From an uncultured Christensenella sp. (GTDB lineage Bacteria; Bacillota; Clostridia; Christensenellales; Pumilibacteraceae), in assembly GCA_949948895.1 (NCBI GenBank), contig CATLHE010000007.1, positions 50,523 to 114,522 on the forward strand: 64,000 bases of DNA. The letters run 5' to 3'. The notes under the pieces were generated by a model. It had not been told where the DNA came from. It saw nothing but the letters and a program-made list of their open reading frames with translations, and searched no databases. Position numbers and translations under genes: made by a program. How positions within the stretch are numbered: position 1 is the stretch's first letter; the number at the start of each line of letters is the position of its first letter. Positions 6,708-14,569 of this stretch are shown here, in pieces.

Positions 6708-8442
6708 TATTTTTACCTCCTTTTTGTTGCGATTCAAACACTTCTCGGTAGATCTTGTTAGTTTTTAATAATTGATCGTGAGTTCCGATCGCGTCTATTT
6801 TCATGCCGTCCATTACAATAATCGAGTCGGCATCTTCTATGGACGAAATGCGTTGAGCTACGATAAACTTGGTCGTATTCGGTATTTCATCGCGGAACGC
6901 TTTTCGTATAAGAGTGTCCGTCTTGGTATCTACGGCAGAGGTCGAATCGTCGAGAATAAGTATTTTCGGCTTCTTTAACAAAGCTCGCGCAATACAGAGC
7001 CTTTGTTTCTGACCGCCCGATACATTCGTTCCGCCTTGTTCGATATATGTATCGTAACCGTTCGGCAGAGCGGCGATAAACTCGTCGGCTTGCGCAAGAC
7101 GGCAGGCGTGTATCAACTGTTCGTCGGTAGCGCTTTCATCGCCCCAACGCAAGTTATCTTTTATAGTGCCCGAAAACAATTCGTTTTTCTGTAAGACCAT
7201 AGCTACGTTATTACGCAATGTTTCTATATCGTAATCTTTGACGTTGACGCCGCCGACGTAAACGCTGCCTTGCGTTGCATCGTAAAGGCGTGGGATCAAT
7301 GAAACAAGCGACGATTTGCCCGTTCCCGTACCGCCTATAATCCCGACTACAGAGCCCGACGGGATTTCTAAATCGATCTGTTTCAGACTCAGTTTTGTTT
7401 CGTCGCCGCAATAGCTGAAATCGACGTTATCGAATTTGACGGAGCCGTCTTTTACTTCCGTAACGGGATTGGCGGGATTTAGCAGTGTGCTTTCTTCATT
7501 AAGTACTTCGACGATGCGTTTTCCCGAGCTTTGAGCGATCGTGATCATGACGATCAACATCGATAAAGTCATAAGACTCGTCAGTATGGACATGGCGTAC
7601 GTTATCAAGCTGGTCAGTTTGCCCGTGGTCAGTTCCACGTTGCCGGACAGTACTATCATTCGCGCGCCCAACCAAAACACTACGATCAAACATAAATACA
7701 TTACAAACTGCATCAGCGGCGACGTTAAAGACATATAGCCTTCCGCTTTGGTAAATCTTTTATAGAGTCTTTCGGATATTTTACCGAACTTCGATTTTTC
7801 GTGTTCTTCACGAACAAAAGATTTTACCACGCGTATCCCGCTTACATTCTCCTGAACGACGCCGTTCAGGTTGTCGTATGTTTTGAAGACCTTTGTAAAA
7901 AGCGGGCGCGCTTTATAAATCAAAAGAAACAGTCCGCCGCCGAGTACGGGTATTGCCGCGAGAAAAATCAGGGCAAGCTTCCAACTGATAGTAAAAGACA
8001 TAATGAGCGAAAATATCAACGTCAACGGTGCGCGGAGCGCGCCGCGTATGCTCATCATATACGCCGTTTGTACGTTTGTGATATCCGTAGTCAGTCTTGT
8101 TACAAGTCCTGCGGACGAAAATTTATCTATATTCGAGAATGAAAACTTTTGTATGTGCGAGTATAAGTCCCCGCGCAAATTACAGGCAAGCCCCGCGGAG
8201 GCGTTTGCCGCGTGAGCGCCTGCGCCGATCCCCGATATAACGCCGACAATAATGCAACCGAGCATGATTAAGCCCAATTTCAAAATTACGTTCATATTGC
8301 CGCCGTAAATACCGTCGTCGATTATGCTGACCGTAAGAAACGGAATGATAGTTTCCATAACGACTTCCAGCGCCACGAGGATCATGCATTTTACGGACGG
8401 CTTTTTGAATTCCCTTAGACTTTTCAGCAGTTTTCTTATCAT
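6700..8442 (-). CDS. Heterodimeric ABC exporter, degenerate-site subunit
   Basis: 580 aa with the usual six-helix membrane domain and an ATPase domain. Walker A GGTGTGKSS and signature VSGGQKQ are intact, but Walker B is ILILDDSTS with Asp in place of the catalytic Glu, and the H-loop is IVAQRISS with Gln in place of His. This asymmetric loss is the hallmark of heterodimeric exporters (TM287, BmrC), where one ATP site is non-hydrolytic. The ATG at 8442 follows AAGGAG. It is first in the two-gene operon and divergent from the LysR gene, which probably controls it. Confidence 0.93.
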   Translation of the reverse strand: MIRKLLKSLREFKKPSVKCMILVALEVVMETIIPFLTVSIIDDGIYGGNMNVILKLGLIMLGCIIVGVISGIGAGAHAANASAGLACNLRGDLYSHIQKFSFSNIDKFSSAGLVTRLTTDITNVQTAYMMSIRGALRAPLTLIFSLIMSFTISWKLALIFLAAIPVLGGGLFLLIYKARPLFTKVFKTYDNLNGVVQENVSGIRVVKSFVREEHEKSKFGKISERLYKRFTKAEGYMSLTSPLMQFVMYLCLIVVFWLGARMIVLSGNVELTTGKLTSLITYAMSILTSLMTLSMLIVMITIAQSSGKRIVEVLNEESTLLNPANPVTEVKDGSVKFDNVDFSYCGDETKLSLKQIDLEIPSGSVVGIIGGTGTGKSSLVSLIPRLYDATQGSVYVGGVNVKDYDIETLRNNVAMVLQKNELFSGTIKDNLRWGDESATDEQLIHACRLAQADEFIAALPNGYDTYIEQGGTNVSGGQKQRLCIARALLKKPKILILDDSTSAVDTKTDTLIRKAFRDEIPNTTKFIVAQRISSIEDADSIIVMDGMKIDAIGTHDQLLKTNKIYREVFESQQKGGKNNG

Positions 8443-8493
8443 AGTGTACTCCTTATTAGATACCTGTCACAGTTCATTATATCGAAATTTAAC

Positions 8494-8522
8494 TTGACAC
8501 TGAAATAAATGTTTATTATAAT
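8494..8522 (+). promoter_or_regulatory. Consensus sigma-A promoter of the LysR gene
   Basis: TTGACA (8494-8499), 17 nt, TATAAT (8517-8522), in the divergent gap to the ABC exporter. LysR sites (T-N11-A) are expected here, but I could not pick one out with confidence. Confidence 0.75.
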
Positions 8523-8559
8523 CAATAAAAGATTTTTATTGATCAAGGACGGAAGCATA

Positions 8560-9441
8560 ATGAACAGTTTTCAGATAGAATGTTTTTTAGCCGTTGCGGA
8601 CTTTCTCAATTTTGCGAAAGCCGCGGAAAATCTGAATGTAACGCAGCCTGCCGTTTCTCATCAAATACAATCACTTGAAAATGAACTCAATACTAAATTA
8701 TTTAACCGATCGCCGCGTAATGTATCTTTGACTTATGACGGGGAATTGTTTTTATCCGAAGCGAAAGCGATATTTATCCATTTTCAAAATCTCAAAAATA
8801 AGTTTATAGATAAAAATAAGAAAGACGTAGTGCCTTTTCATATAGCCTGTCTTAATCACACTACGATGAAGCTATTGCCCAATGTTTTGTATAGGCTTTC
8901 GTCCGAATATCCGAAATTGCATCCCATTTTGAATATATTTTCGACACCGCAGATCATAAAAGGTATCGAAGAAAATTCTATAGACGCGGCGCTCGCGTTA
9001 AAAGAGAATATTCCTGTATCTAACAGTACCGTTTATACCGAACTTTATAAAACGCCGTTGGTATGCGTATGCGACAAAACGCATGCGGCGTCCGAGTATC
9101 GAGAAATAACGTTTGACGATTTGCGGCGCTTTGCATTGATATTTTACCGTCAGGCAGCCACCAACACAGAACTGTTTACCTTGTTGCATCGGCTTAAAAG
9201 CGGAAAGACGTTGCAGGAAATGTTTTTAAGCGAAACAGTGGAGAGCGCTTTGGTGCTTGCCGAATCGGGTTTGGGAGTGTTGGTCATTCCCGAAATATTC
9301 TTACCCAAAGACGCCGCGCAGTATAGAATTATTCCCATAAAGGACGCCGCACCGTTATCTTTCGGAGTTTATTACAAAAAGGACAACGGTCCGATACAAA
9401 GAGATTTTTTAAAACTGATGCGTTCGCAAAAAAATATATAA
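8560..9441 (+). CDS. LysR-family transcriptional regulator
   Basis: 293 aa from the ATG at 8560 (MNSFQIECFLAVADFLNFAK), which is the normal LysR start; the in-frame ATG at 8509 precedes the -10 box and cannot be used. The winged HTH contains NVTQPAVSHQIQSLENELNT. Residues about 90-290 form the periplasmic-binding-like effector domain. LysR proteins usually regulate divergent neighbours, here the ABC exporter whose start is about 120 nt away. The effector is unknown. Confidence 0.92.
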   Translation: MNSFQIECFLAVADFLNFAKAAENLNVTQPAVSHQIQSLENELNTKLFNRSPRNVSLTYDGELFLSEAKAIFIHFQNLKNKFIDKNKKDVVPFHIACLNHTTMKLLPNVLYRLSSEYPKLHPILNIFSTPQIIKGIEENSIDAALALKENIPVSNSTVYTELYKTPLVCVCDKTHAASEYREITFDDLRRFALIFYRQAATNTELFTLLHRLKSGKTLQEMFLSETVESALVLAESGLGVLVIPEIFLPKDAAQYRIIPIKDAAPLSFGVYYKKDNGPIQRDFLKLMRSQKNI

Positions 9442-9525
9442 AATAGGGGCTTGCAGTAAATGACCGCAAGTCTGTTTATTTTTCTTTGTTTATGAAATAA
9501 TGCTCGTTTAACGACGGCTTCGTCC

Positions 9526-9554
9526 TTGCAAAAGCGGTATAAATATGATATAAT
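9526..9554 (+). promoter_or_regulatory. Sigma-A promoter of the PAS gene
   Basis: TTGCAA (9526-9531), 17 nt, TATAAT (9549-9554). The leader is about 50 nt and ends in a GAGGAT ribosome site. Confidence 0.65.
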
Positions 9555-9611
9555 TCGTTTATCGGCACGCCGCGCGTCGGCGGGCGCAAATATCAACGAG
9601 CGAGGATAAAA

Positions 9612-9995
9612 ATGCAGGCACTCGATACATATTTCAAGAGTATCGTCGACCAAGACGGCGCGCCCGTCGTCGTTTGCGATACCGCTCATACTATAATATA
9701 CATGAACCCCGCCGCCGTATCGGCGTATTCCGATCGCGGCGGCAAAGAGCTCGTGGGGCGGTCGCTATTGGACTGCCACAGCCCGCGCTCATGCGAGGCG
9801 ATAAAAAAGGTAGTCGAATGGTTTTCGCGTTCGCGCTACAACAACAAAGTCCATACGTATTACAGCCGCTCGAAAGATAAGGACGTTTATATGATAGCGC
9901 TTCGCGACGAGAGCGGAGCGCTCATCGGCTATTACGAAAAACACGAGTTCAGAACAAAGGACGAAACGCCGTTTTACGATATCGGTCAGGCGTAG
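9612..9995 (+). CDS. Single-domain PAS protein
   Basis: 127 aa consisting of one PAS fold: the start VDQDGAPVVVCDTAHTIIYM and NPAAV, then GKELVGRSLLDCHSP, and the final beta strands around YMIALRDESGALIGYYEKHE. There is no output domain, so it probably senses a small molecule or redox state and acts on a partner. The fixed GRSLLDCH(S/N)P pattern occurs in a set of short clostridial PAS proteins; cofactor not evident. The last 10 nt overlap the end of the convergent MATE gene. Confidence 0.85.
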   Translation: MQALDTYFKSIVDQDGAPVVVCDTAHTIIYMNPAAVSAYSDRGGKELVGRSLLDCHSPRSCEAIKKVVEWFSRSRYNNKVHTYYSRSKDKDVYMIALRDESGALIGYYEKHEFRTKDETPFYDIGQA

Positions 9996-11320
9996 CTGTA
10001 TCTGTTTCGTTTCGCTATGCAAAGCGCGACGGCGACTGCGGTCGCCAATACCTCCGCCACGAGCATGGACACCCATACGCCCGTGACACCGAAAAATATC
10101 GGCAGGACCATGACCGTTGCTAACTGGAATACGAGAGTGCGCAAAAACGATATGACTGCGGATATCACGCCGTTGCCGAAAGCCGTAAACATTGACGACG
10201 AGAATATCGAATAACCCGAGAACACGAAAGAGAACGCGAATATATAAAACGCGTTAGTCGTCATGTCCAAGAGCTCGGCGTCGTAGCCGACGTACATTTT
10301 GGAAATGGGGTAGGCAAGACCGAGCGCAAGTCCCGTCATTATTATGCCTATAATGCCCATCAAGACCATGCTCTTCTTGAATATGTTTTTAAGCTCGTCG
10401 TGGTTTTGCGCGCCGTAATTATATCCGATTATCGGTGCGGTGCCTATCGCATAGCCTATGAATATCGCTACATATATGAAGTTGACGTACATCATGACGC
10501 CGTAAGCCGACACGCCGTTTTCGCCTACAAGCCGCATGAGCTGGAAATTGAATACGATACTGACCACCGAAGCCGAAACGTTGCTGACAAACTCCGACAG
10601 CCCGTTGGAGCAGGCTTTGACGAGAACTCTGAAATTCCATCTTGCTCTGCCCAACCGCAGTAAACCCGAATTACGCGAAAAAAAGTAGGCGAGCGGTAAT
10701 ATAGCGCCTATTATCTGGCTTATGCCGGTGGCGATCGCCGCGCCCGATACGCCCATATCCAAAGCGCCGACCAATATCCCGTCGAGCGCGATATTCGCGC
10801 AGCCCGCGAACACCGTTATTATAAACCCGAGCGTGGGTTTTTCGGCGGTCGAAAAAAACGCCTGAAACACGTTTTGCAGCATGAAGCAGGGCATGGTCGC
10901 GAGTATGATGCGCCCGTAAAGAACACAGTGCGGCAGCATGTCGTCCGTAGCTTTGAACCACTTTGCGACGAACGGGACTATCGCTTCTCCGACAGCCGCA
11001 AAGATAACGCCGCTGACGATAGTCGCGTAAACGAATAGCGAAAAATATTTATCGGCGTTTTCCCGATCGCCCTCACCGAGCAGTTTGGACACTACAGCCG
11101 CTCCGCCCGTGCCAAGCATAAAGCCGACCGAGCCCAATATCATTAAAAACGGATAAATAAGATTGACGGCGGCAAACGGCGTTTTGCCCGTATAATTGGA
11201 AATGAAAAAACCGTCCACTACGCCGTAAACGGAAGTGAACACCATCATCAAAATGGGCGACGCTACGAAGCGCAATAGTTTTTTATAATTGAAATGATCG
11301 CTTAATTGAATGTGTGTCAT
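9986..11320 (-). CDS. MATE-family multidrug/cation exporter
   Basis: 444 aa with about 12 membrane helices in the two-bundle MATE layout. The beginning QLSDHFNYKKLLRFVASPIL is standard for MepA-like clostridial MATE proteins, and GAAIATGISQIIGAILPLAY and NYGAQNHDELK are family blocks. It exports cationic drugs or metabolites using Na+ or H+. No convincing ribosome site precedes the ATG at 11320. It is transcribed alone, convergent with the PAS gene. Confidence 0.92.
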   Translation of the reverse strand: MTHIQLSDHFNYKKLLRFVASPILMMVFTSVYGVVDGFFISNYTGKTPFAAVNLIYPFLMILGSVGFMLGTGGAAVVSKLLGEGDRENADKYFSLFVYATIVSGVIFAAVGEAIVPFVAKWFKATDDMLPHCVLYGRIILATMPCFMLQNVFQAFFSTAEKPTLGFIITVFAGCANIALDGILVGALDMGVSGAAIATGISQIIGAILPLAYFFSRNSGLLRLGRARWNFRVLVKACSNGLSEFVSNVSASVVSIVFNFQLMRLVGENGVSAYGVMMYVNFIYVAIFIGYAIGTAPIIGYNYGAQNHDELKNIFKKSMVLMGIIGIIMTGLALGLAYPISKMYVGYDAELLDMTTNAFYIFAFSFVFSGYSIFSSSMFTAFGNGVISAVISFLRTLVFQLATVMVLPIFFGVTGVWVSMLVAEVLATAVAVALCIAKRNRYSYA

Positions 11321-11671
11321 AACTGTTTTGCCGATATGTTTAAATGCTCTATAAAATAGCTTTTCGCGATAGCGTTATATTCGATACTCGTCTACCTTCT
11401 TATATGGCTTGCTTTGCGCCGTTCTCGCGCTGCCGTAAATCAGACTACACGAGTTTATCCGTTTATATCGCACTTGTCAAGCGAATAAAGGGACAAACTG
11501 CGCGCGGCGTTTTTCGTGACGGACGATAAACGTTTATTTGTCGGATCGCTTCGCGCGACTTGCATGACCTAGGCATGCGTTGCGGTGTTGCACGACATTC
11601 ACGACCTTGGCATGCGGGATAGCGTTTTGCGAACTGTAAAAAATTTTTTAGGTAAATTTTTAAAAACCTAT

Positions 11672-11714
11672 TGACAACCGTTTAATTAAGTGTATAATGT
11701 AGTTAAACGTTTAA
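11672..11714 (+). promoter_or_regulatory. Promoter and LacI/GalR-type operator of the starch-binding lipoprotein
   Basis: TTGACA (11672-11677), 16 nt, TATAAT (11694-11699). Directly after the -10 lies a perfect 12-bp palindrome TTAAACGTTTAA (11703-11714) with the central CG typical of LacI/GalR operators; related halves are ACCGTTTAA in the spacer and CGCTTAAAC before the start codon. The LacI-family gene at 13701 is the likely reader. The gap 11321-11775 otherwise holds two diverged copies of CATGACCTAGGCATGCG/CACGACCTTGGCATGCG (around 11563 and 11600). Confidence 0.7.
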
Positions 11715-11775
11715 GTAAATATGTCGGGGCAAATTTACGCAGTCCCGAAACGCTTAAACAATAATGGAGGTAATG

Positions 11776-13551
11776 ATGAAAAAGCTTACGAAAATAGCCG
11801 CGACCGTTGCGGTATTAGCGCTCGGCGTCGGCGCGCTCGCTGCCTGCGGTAACGACAAGGGCGATCCCAAGCCCTCCCCCGAAGACGATAAGATAACGGT
11901 AACGTTTTACGACGGGAATACCGTGCTCTCGACGCAGAAGATAGAATCGGGCGAGAAGGCGGTGCGTCCCGCGACCGATCCGTCCAAGAGCGGGTACGAC
12001 TTTGTGCGCTGGTGCGGCACTCCGTCGTATTCGGTGGCGTTCAACTTTGACACCGAGCTTTACGAGGACACGTCGGTATTTGCCGGATTCCGTTCTCAAG
12101 AGGCGGACGATCATAAATGGTTTATCGTCGGTACTTCGCTGTATACCGATCTGTTTAAAGAAGTGGGCTGGTGGGGCAAAGACCACATCGATCCCGACGA
12201 GATACCGCAAAAGAACTTGCTCGCAAAAAGCAGCACGCAGGGTAACCTGTTCACGGTGACTGCCGATTTTTACGCGGGCGATAAATTCCAGATAATCAAT
12301 ACCGAGGACGGGTGGGACGGTCAGATAGGCTTCGGCTATCTCACGCCCGAAAAGCAGACGGCTACGGGCGACGCCGCCAAGTTTGTCAGCGGCGGCGGTC
12401 TCGGCGCTTCTGCCAAGACAAACGATATACAGTGCGCTGTGTCGGGCAACTACACGTTCAGCCTGTACGTGGATAAGGACGGCAAACTGACCGAAGTCGA
12501 TTACGAAAGGAACGGCGATGCGCCCGAGCTCGCGGCCGAGTTCGATTATTACATAAAAGGCAAAGACATCACCGCATGGCAGAATATGCTGGTACCGTAT
12601 ACGCAGTTCTCCACCGAGGATAACTCCGTTTACACGCTATCTATAGGCATGAAAGCGGACGACGACTTCATGTTCCTTGCGACGGTGCGCGGCGACACGA
12701 CGGGCGATATTGCGAATTTGAACGGTACGAGCATGGCGCTTGCGACGGACGCCGATACCGCCGCGGCTATAACTCTGCCCGCGGGCGGCGCCAACTTCAA
12801 GATCGCGAGCGGCGTGGGAACTTACGAGTTTACCATAACGGAAGACGGCGACGAGCGCACGCTTTCCGCCAAGAAGACCGCAGAAACTTTGCCCGAATAC
12901 GATTTCTATGTAAAGGGCAATATGAACAACGATACTTCTTGGGAAGAGCGTTATCCCATGACCAAGGACGAGGCGAGCGGACTTTACAAGCTTGAGATCG
13001 AGCTTAAAAAAGACGAACAGTTTGCCGTAACGGTTGCAGCCAAAGGCGACGAGGAAATGACCGAAGTATTCGGGCTCAACACCAAGTACGCAAACAAGAA
13101 ACTCATGTCCAATCAGATAGACGCGGACGCTTGGAACTTTACCGCGCTTGCTAACGACACGTTCACCATTTACGTCGATCCCGCGACCATGCTCGTATAC
13201 GTAGAAGGCGTCAACGACACCGTAACGTACACCGTCGGGCTTTGGATGGGCAGCGGCAGCGATTGGGCGATGAGCACGGAAAAATGCGAGATAAAGACCG
13301 ACGCCGCCGCGCTTACCGGTTCTGTCACCATCGAGCTCGAAGCGGGCAGCGGCAAATCGTTCGGGTTCAGAGCGGAAAGAAACGGCACGCAAACGGGCTG
13401 GGCGAACGCAGCCAACGATTTCTATACCGGTTGCGAAGGCATAACGGGCACGGGCAACCTCACTTGCGAGACCTCGGGCACGTATAAGTTCGATTTCACG
13501 ATCGACGCGGACGGAGCGATCACCAATGTCGTCGCTACAAAAGTAGCGTAA
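11776..13551 (+). CDS. Secreted lipoprotein with InlB-like repeat and starch/glycan-binding-type beta domains
   Basis: 591 aa. A lipoprotein signal (KIAATVAVLALGVGALAAC) puts the lipidated Cys near residue 24, so it is surface-anchored. Residues about 40-110 are one InlB/flg_new-type repeat (VTFYDGNTVLSTQKIESGEK through GYDFVRW). The rest is made of repeated beta modules with FDYYIKGKDITAWQ and YDFYVKGNMNNDTSWEE, resembling the outer carbohydrate-binding domains of SusE/SusF-like and amylase-linked proteins. The start 11776 leaves GGAGG 5 nt upstream. Position in front of a LacI-GH13-ABC locus supports a role in capturing starch or maltodextrin; that is inference. Confidence 0.8.
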   Translation: MKKLTKIAATVAVLALGVGALAACGNDKGDPKPSPEDDKITVTFYDGNTVLSTQKIESGEKAVRPATDPSKSGYDFVRWCGTPSYSVAFNFDTELYEDTSVFAGFRSQEADDHKWFIVGTSLYTDLFKEVGWWGKDHIDPDEIPQKNLLAKSSTQGNLFTVTADFYAGDKFQIINTEDGWDGQIGFGYLTPEKQTATGDAAKFVSGGGLGASAKTNDIQCAVSGNYTFSLYVDKDGKLTEVDYERNGDAPELAAEFDYYIKGKDITAWQNMLVPYTQFSTEDNSVYTLSIGMKADDDFMFLATVRGDTTGDIANLNGTSMALATDADTAAAITLPAGGANFKIASGVGTYEFTITEDGDERTLSAKKTAETLPEYDFYVKGNMNNDTSWEERYPMTKDEASGLYKLEIELKKDEQFAVTVAAKGDEEMTEVFGLNTKYANKKLMSNQIDADAWNFTALANDTFTIYVDPATMLVYVEGVNDTVTYTVGLWMGSGSDWAMSTEKCEIKTDAAALTGSVTIELEAGSGKSFGFRAERNGTQTGWANAANDFYTGCEGITGTGNLTCETSGTYKFDFTIDADGAITNVVATKVA

Positions 13552-13567
13552 TATGTTAACCTCCTAG

Positions 13568-13595
13568 CGGTATGCGTACCGCAAGACGCATACCG
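13568..13595 (+). terminator. Hairpin after the starch-locus lipoprotein
   Basis: CGGTATGCGT (13568-13577) pairs perfectly with ACGCATACCG (13586-13595). It lacks a T-run. Confidence 0.5.
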
Positions 13596-13617
13596 ATAAG
13601 CACTTTCCCCAAGTCAG

Positions 13618-13650
13618 GCGGGATTCGAACCCGTGGAGTTCGAGTCCCGC
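13618..13650 (+). repeat. Hairpin made of two opposed tRNA T-arm-like sequences
   Basis: GCGGGATTCGAACCCG reads on the minus strand as a tRNA T-arm (CGGGTTCGAATCCCGC), and the next bases GGAGTTCGAGTCCCGC read as a T-arm on the plus strand. The two form an imperfect hairpin. The same pair of ends brackets the 280-bp element at 29545-29824. No complete tRNA can be built around either. Confidence 0.65.
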
Positions 13651-13698
13651 TCGACGGTTATGGAAATATCGTACTCGACGGTTATAGCAATATCGTAC
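13651..13698 (+). repeat. 24-bp tandem repeat, two copies
   Basis: TCGACGGTTAT followed by (GG/AG)(A/C)AATATCGTAC at 13651-13674 is repeated at 13675-13698 with 2-3 changes. It abuts the T-arm hairpin and ends at the LacI stop codon. Confidence 0.65.
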
Positions 13699-13700
13699 AT

Positions 13701-14507
13701 TTAAACCCGCATATCGTGATTGCCGACTTCGCCGTGCGTGCTGTTTATGGCAAGCCGCACCGCTTGCACTACTGCCGATGCCTTGAGCGCGAACGACGCG
13801 TTTTCAAGTTTGATACGTCGGTCGCTCGCAGACACGCTGTCGTATATCGGACCGGACACGGTCACGTACGGCACGCCGTCGTCGAGATCGTTCAGGTCGG
13901 ACAGAGCGGAAATTACTTTGACGTCTTTGAACGCGCGTCGCGCGTCGCCTATCACTTCTTCGGGCAGACCGAAAGTGAGAAGGGTAGCGGGGGTGCCGAA
14001 CTCCGAGGCGGCGGATTTATTCAAGCTGTCGAAGTCGTCGTTGATGCGGAAGAAAAGCGGATCGTCGAATATGCTGTCCACCGCGACGACGGGTACGTAC
14101 TTGGTATCCGCAAACGCGCGGAACTCTTTTTCGGACAGCGCGAGCGTGATGTACGCGTCGCAATCGGCGTTTCTGTTGAGCGCGTCGGCGTAGTCGAAAA
14201 GTTTAAGATCGAAGTCGTTGCGACGGAGCATACGCGACATTTCCGCCAGCAGTTTCAGATAGTACTGCGACGCGAACGGTTCGGTATTTTTTATGACGAC
14301 TGCCACGGTATTGGTTTTGCCGGTAGCGAGATACCGCGCCATGACGTTACATTCGTAACCCAAGAGGTTGGCAAACTGCAATACTTTTTTACGGGTGGAA
14401 TCGCTTATCGATTGCCCGGGCGTATTGTTGAGCACGTAAGACACGGTCGCTATGGAAACTCCCGCTTCTTTCGCCACATCTTTGATCGTAACGCGGTTTT
14501 TGTTCAT
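13701..14507 (-). CDS. LacI/GalR-family transcriptional regulator of the maltodextrin locus
   Basis: 268 aa starting MNKNRVTIKDVAKEAGVSIA; the LacI HTH and hinge (TVSYVLNNTPGQSISDSTRK) are intact. The effector domain is recognisable (TNTVAVVIKNTEPFASQYYL) but short: most relatives have 330-340 residues, so the C-terminal subdomain is reduced. The longer in-frame start at 14543 would put the ATG before the promoter, so 14507 is used. A TATAAT box ends 6 nt before this ATG and there is no ribosome site, which predicts a leaderless mRNA. It is divergent from the GH13-transport operon and downstream of a promoter bearing a LacI-type palindrome. Confidence 0.88.
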   Translation of the reverse strand: MNKNRVTIKDVAKEAGVSIATVSYVLNNTPGQSISDSTRKKVLQFANLLGYECNVMARYLATGKTNTVAVVIKNTEPFASQYYLKLLAEMSRMLRRNDFDLKLFDYADALNRNADCDAYITLALSEKEFRAFADTKYVPVVAVDSIFDDPLFFRINDDFDSLNKSAASEFGTPATLLTFGLPEEVIGDARRAFKDVKVISALSDLNDLDDGVPYVTVSGPIYDSVSASDRRIKLENASFALKASAVVQAVRLAINSTHGEVGNHDMRV

Positions 14508-14513
14508 AGCGTC

Positions 14514-14543
14514 ATTATAACATAATAACGCACAAGAAGTCAA
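14514..14543 (-). promoter_or_regulatory. Promoter of the LacI gene predicting a leaderless transcript
   Basis: On the minus strand TTGACT (14538-14543), 18 nt, TATAAT (14514-14519), then only 6 nt to the ATG. Confidence 0.65.
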
Positions 14544-14569
14544 CCCAATAGCAATACAGGATATTTATC

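Noticed and set aside
13572..14525. 317-aa plus-strand reading frame
   Set aside because: Antisense to the clear LacI gene; no ribosome site or known domain.
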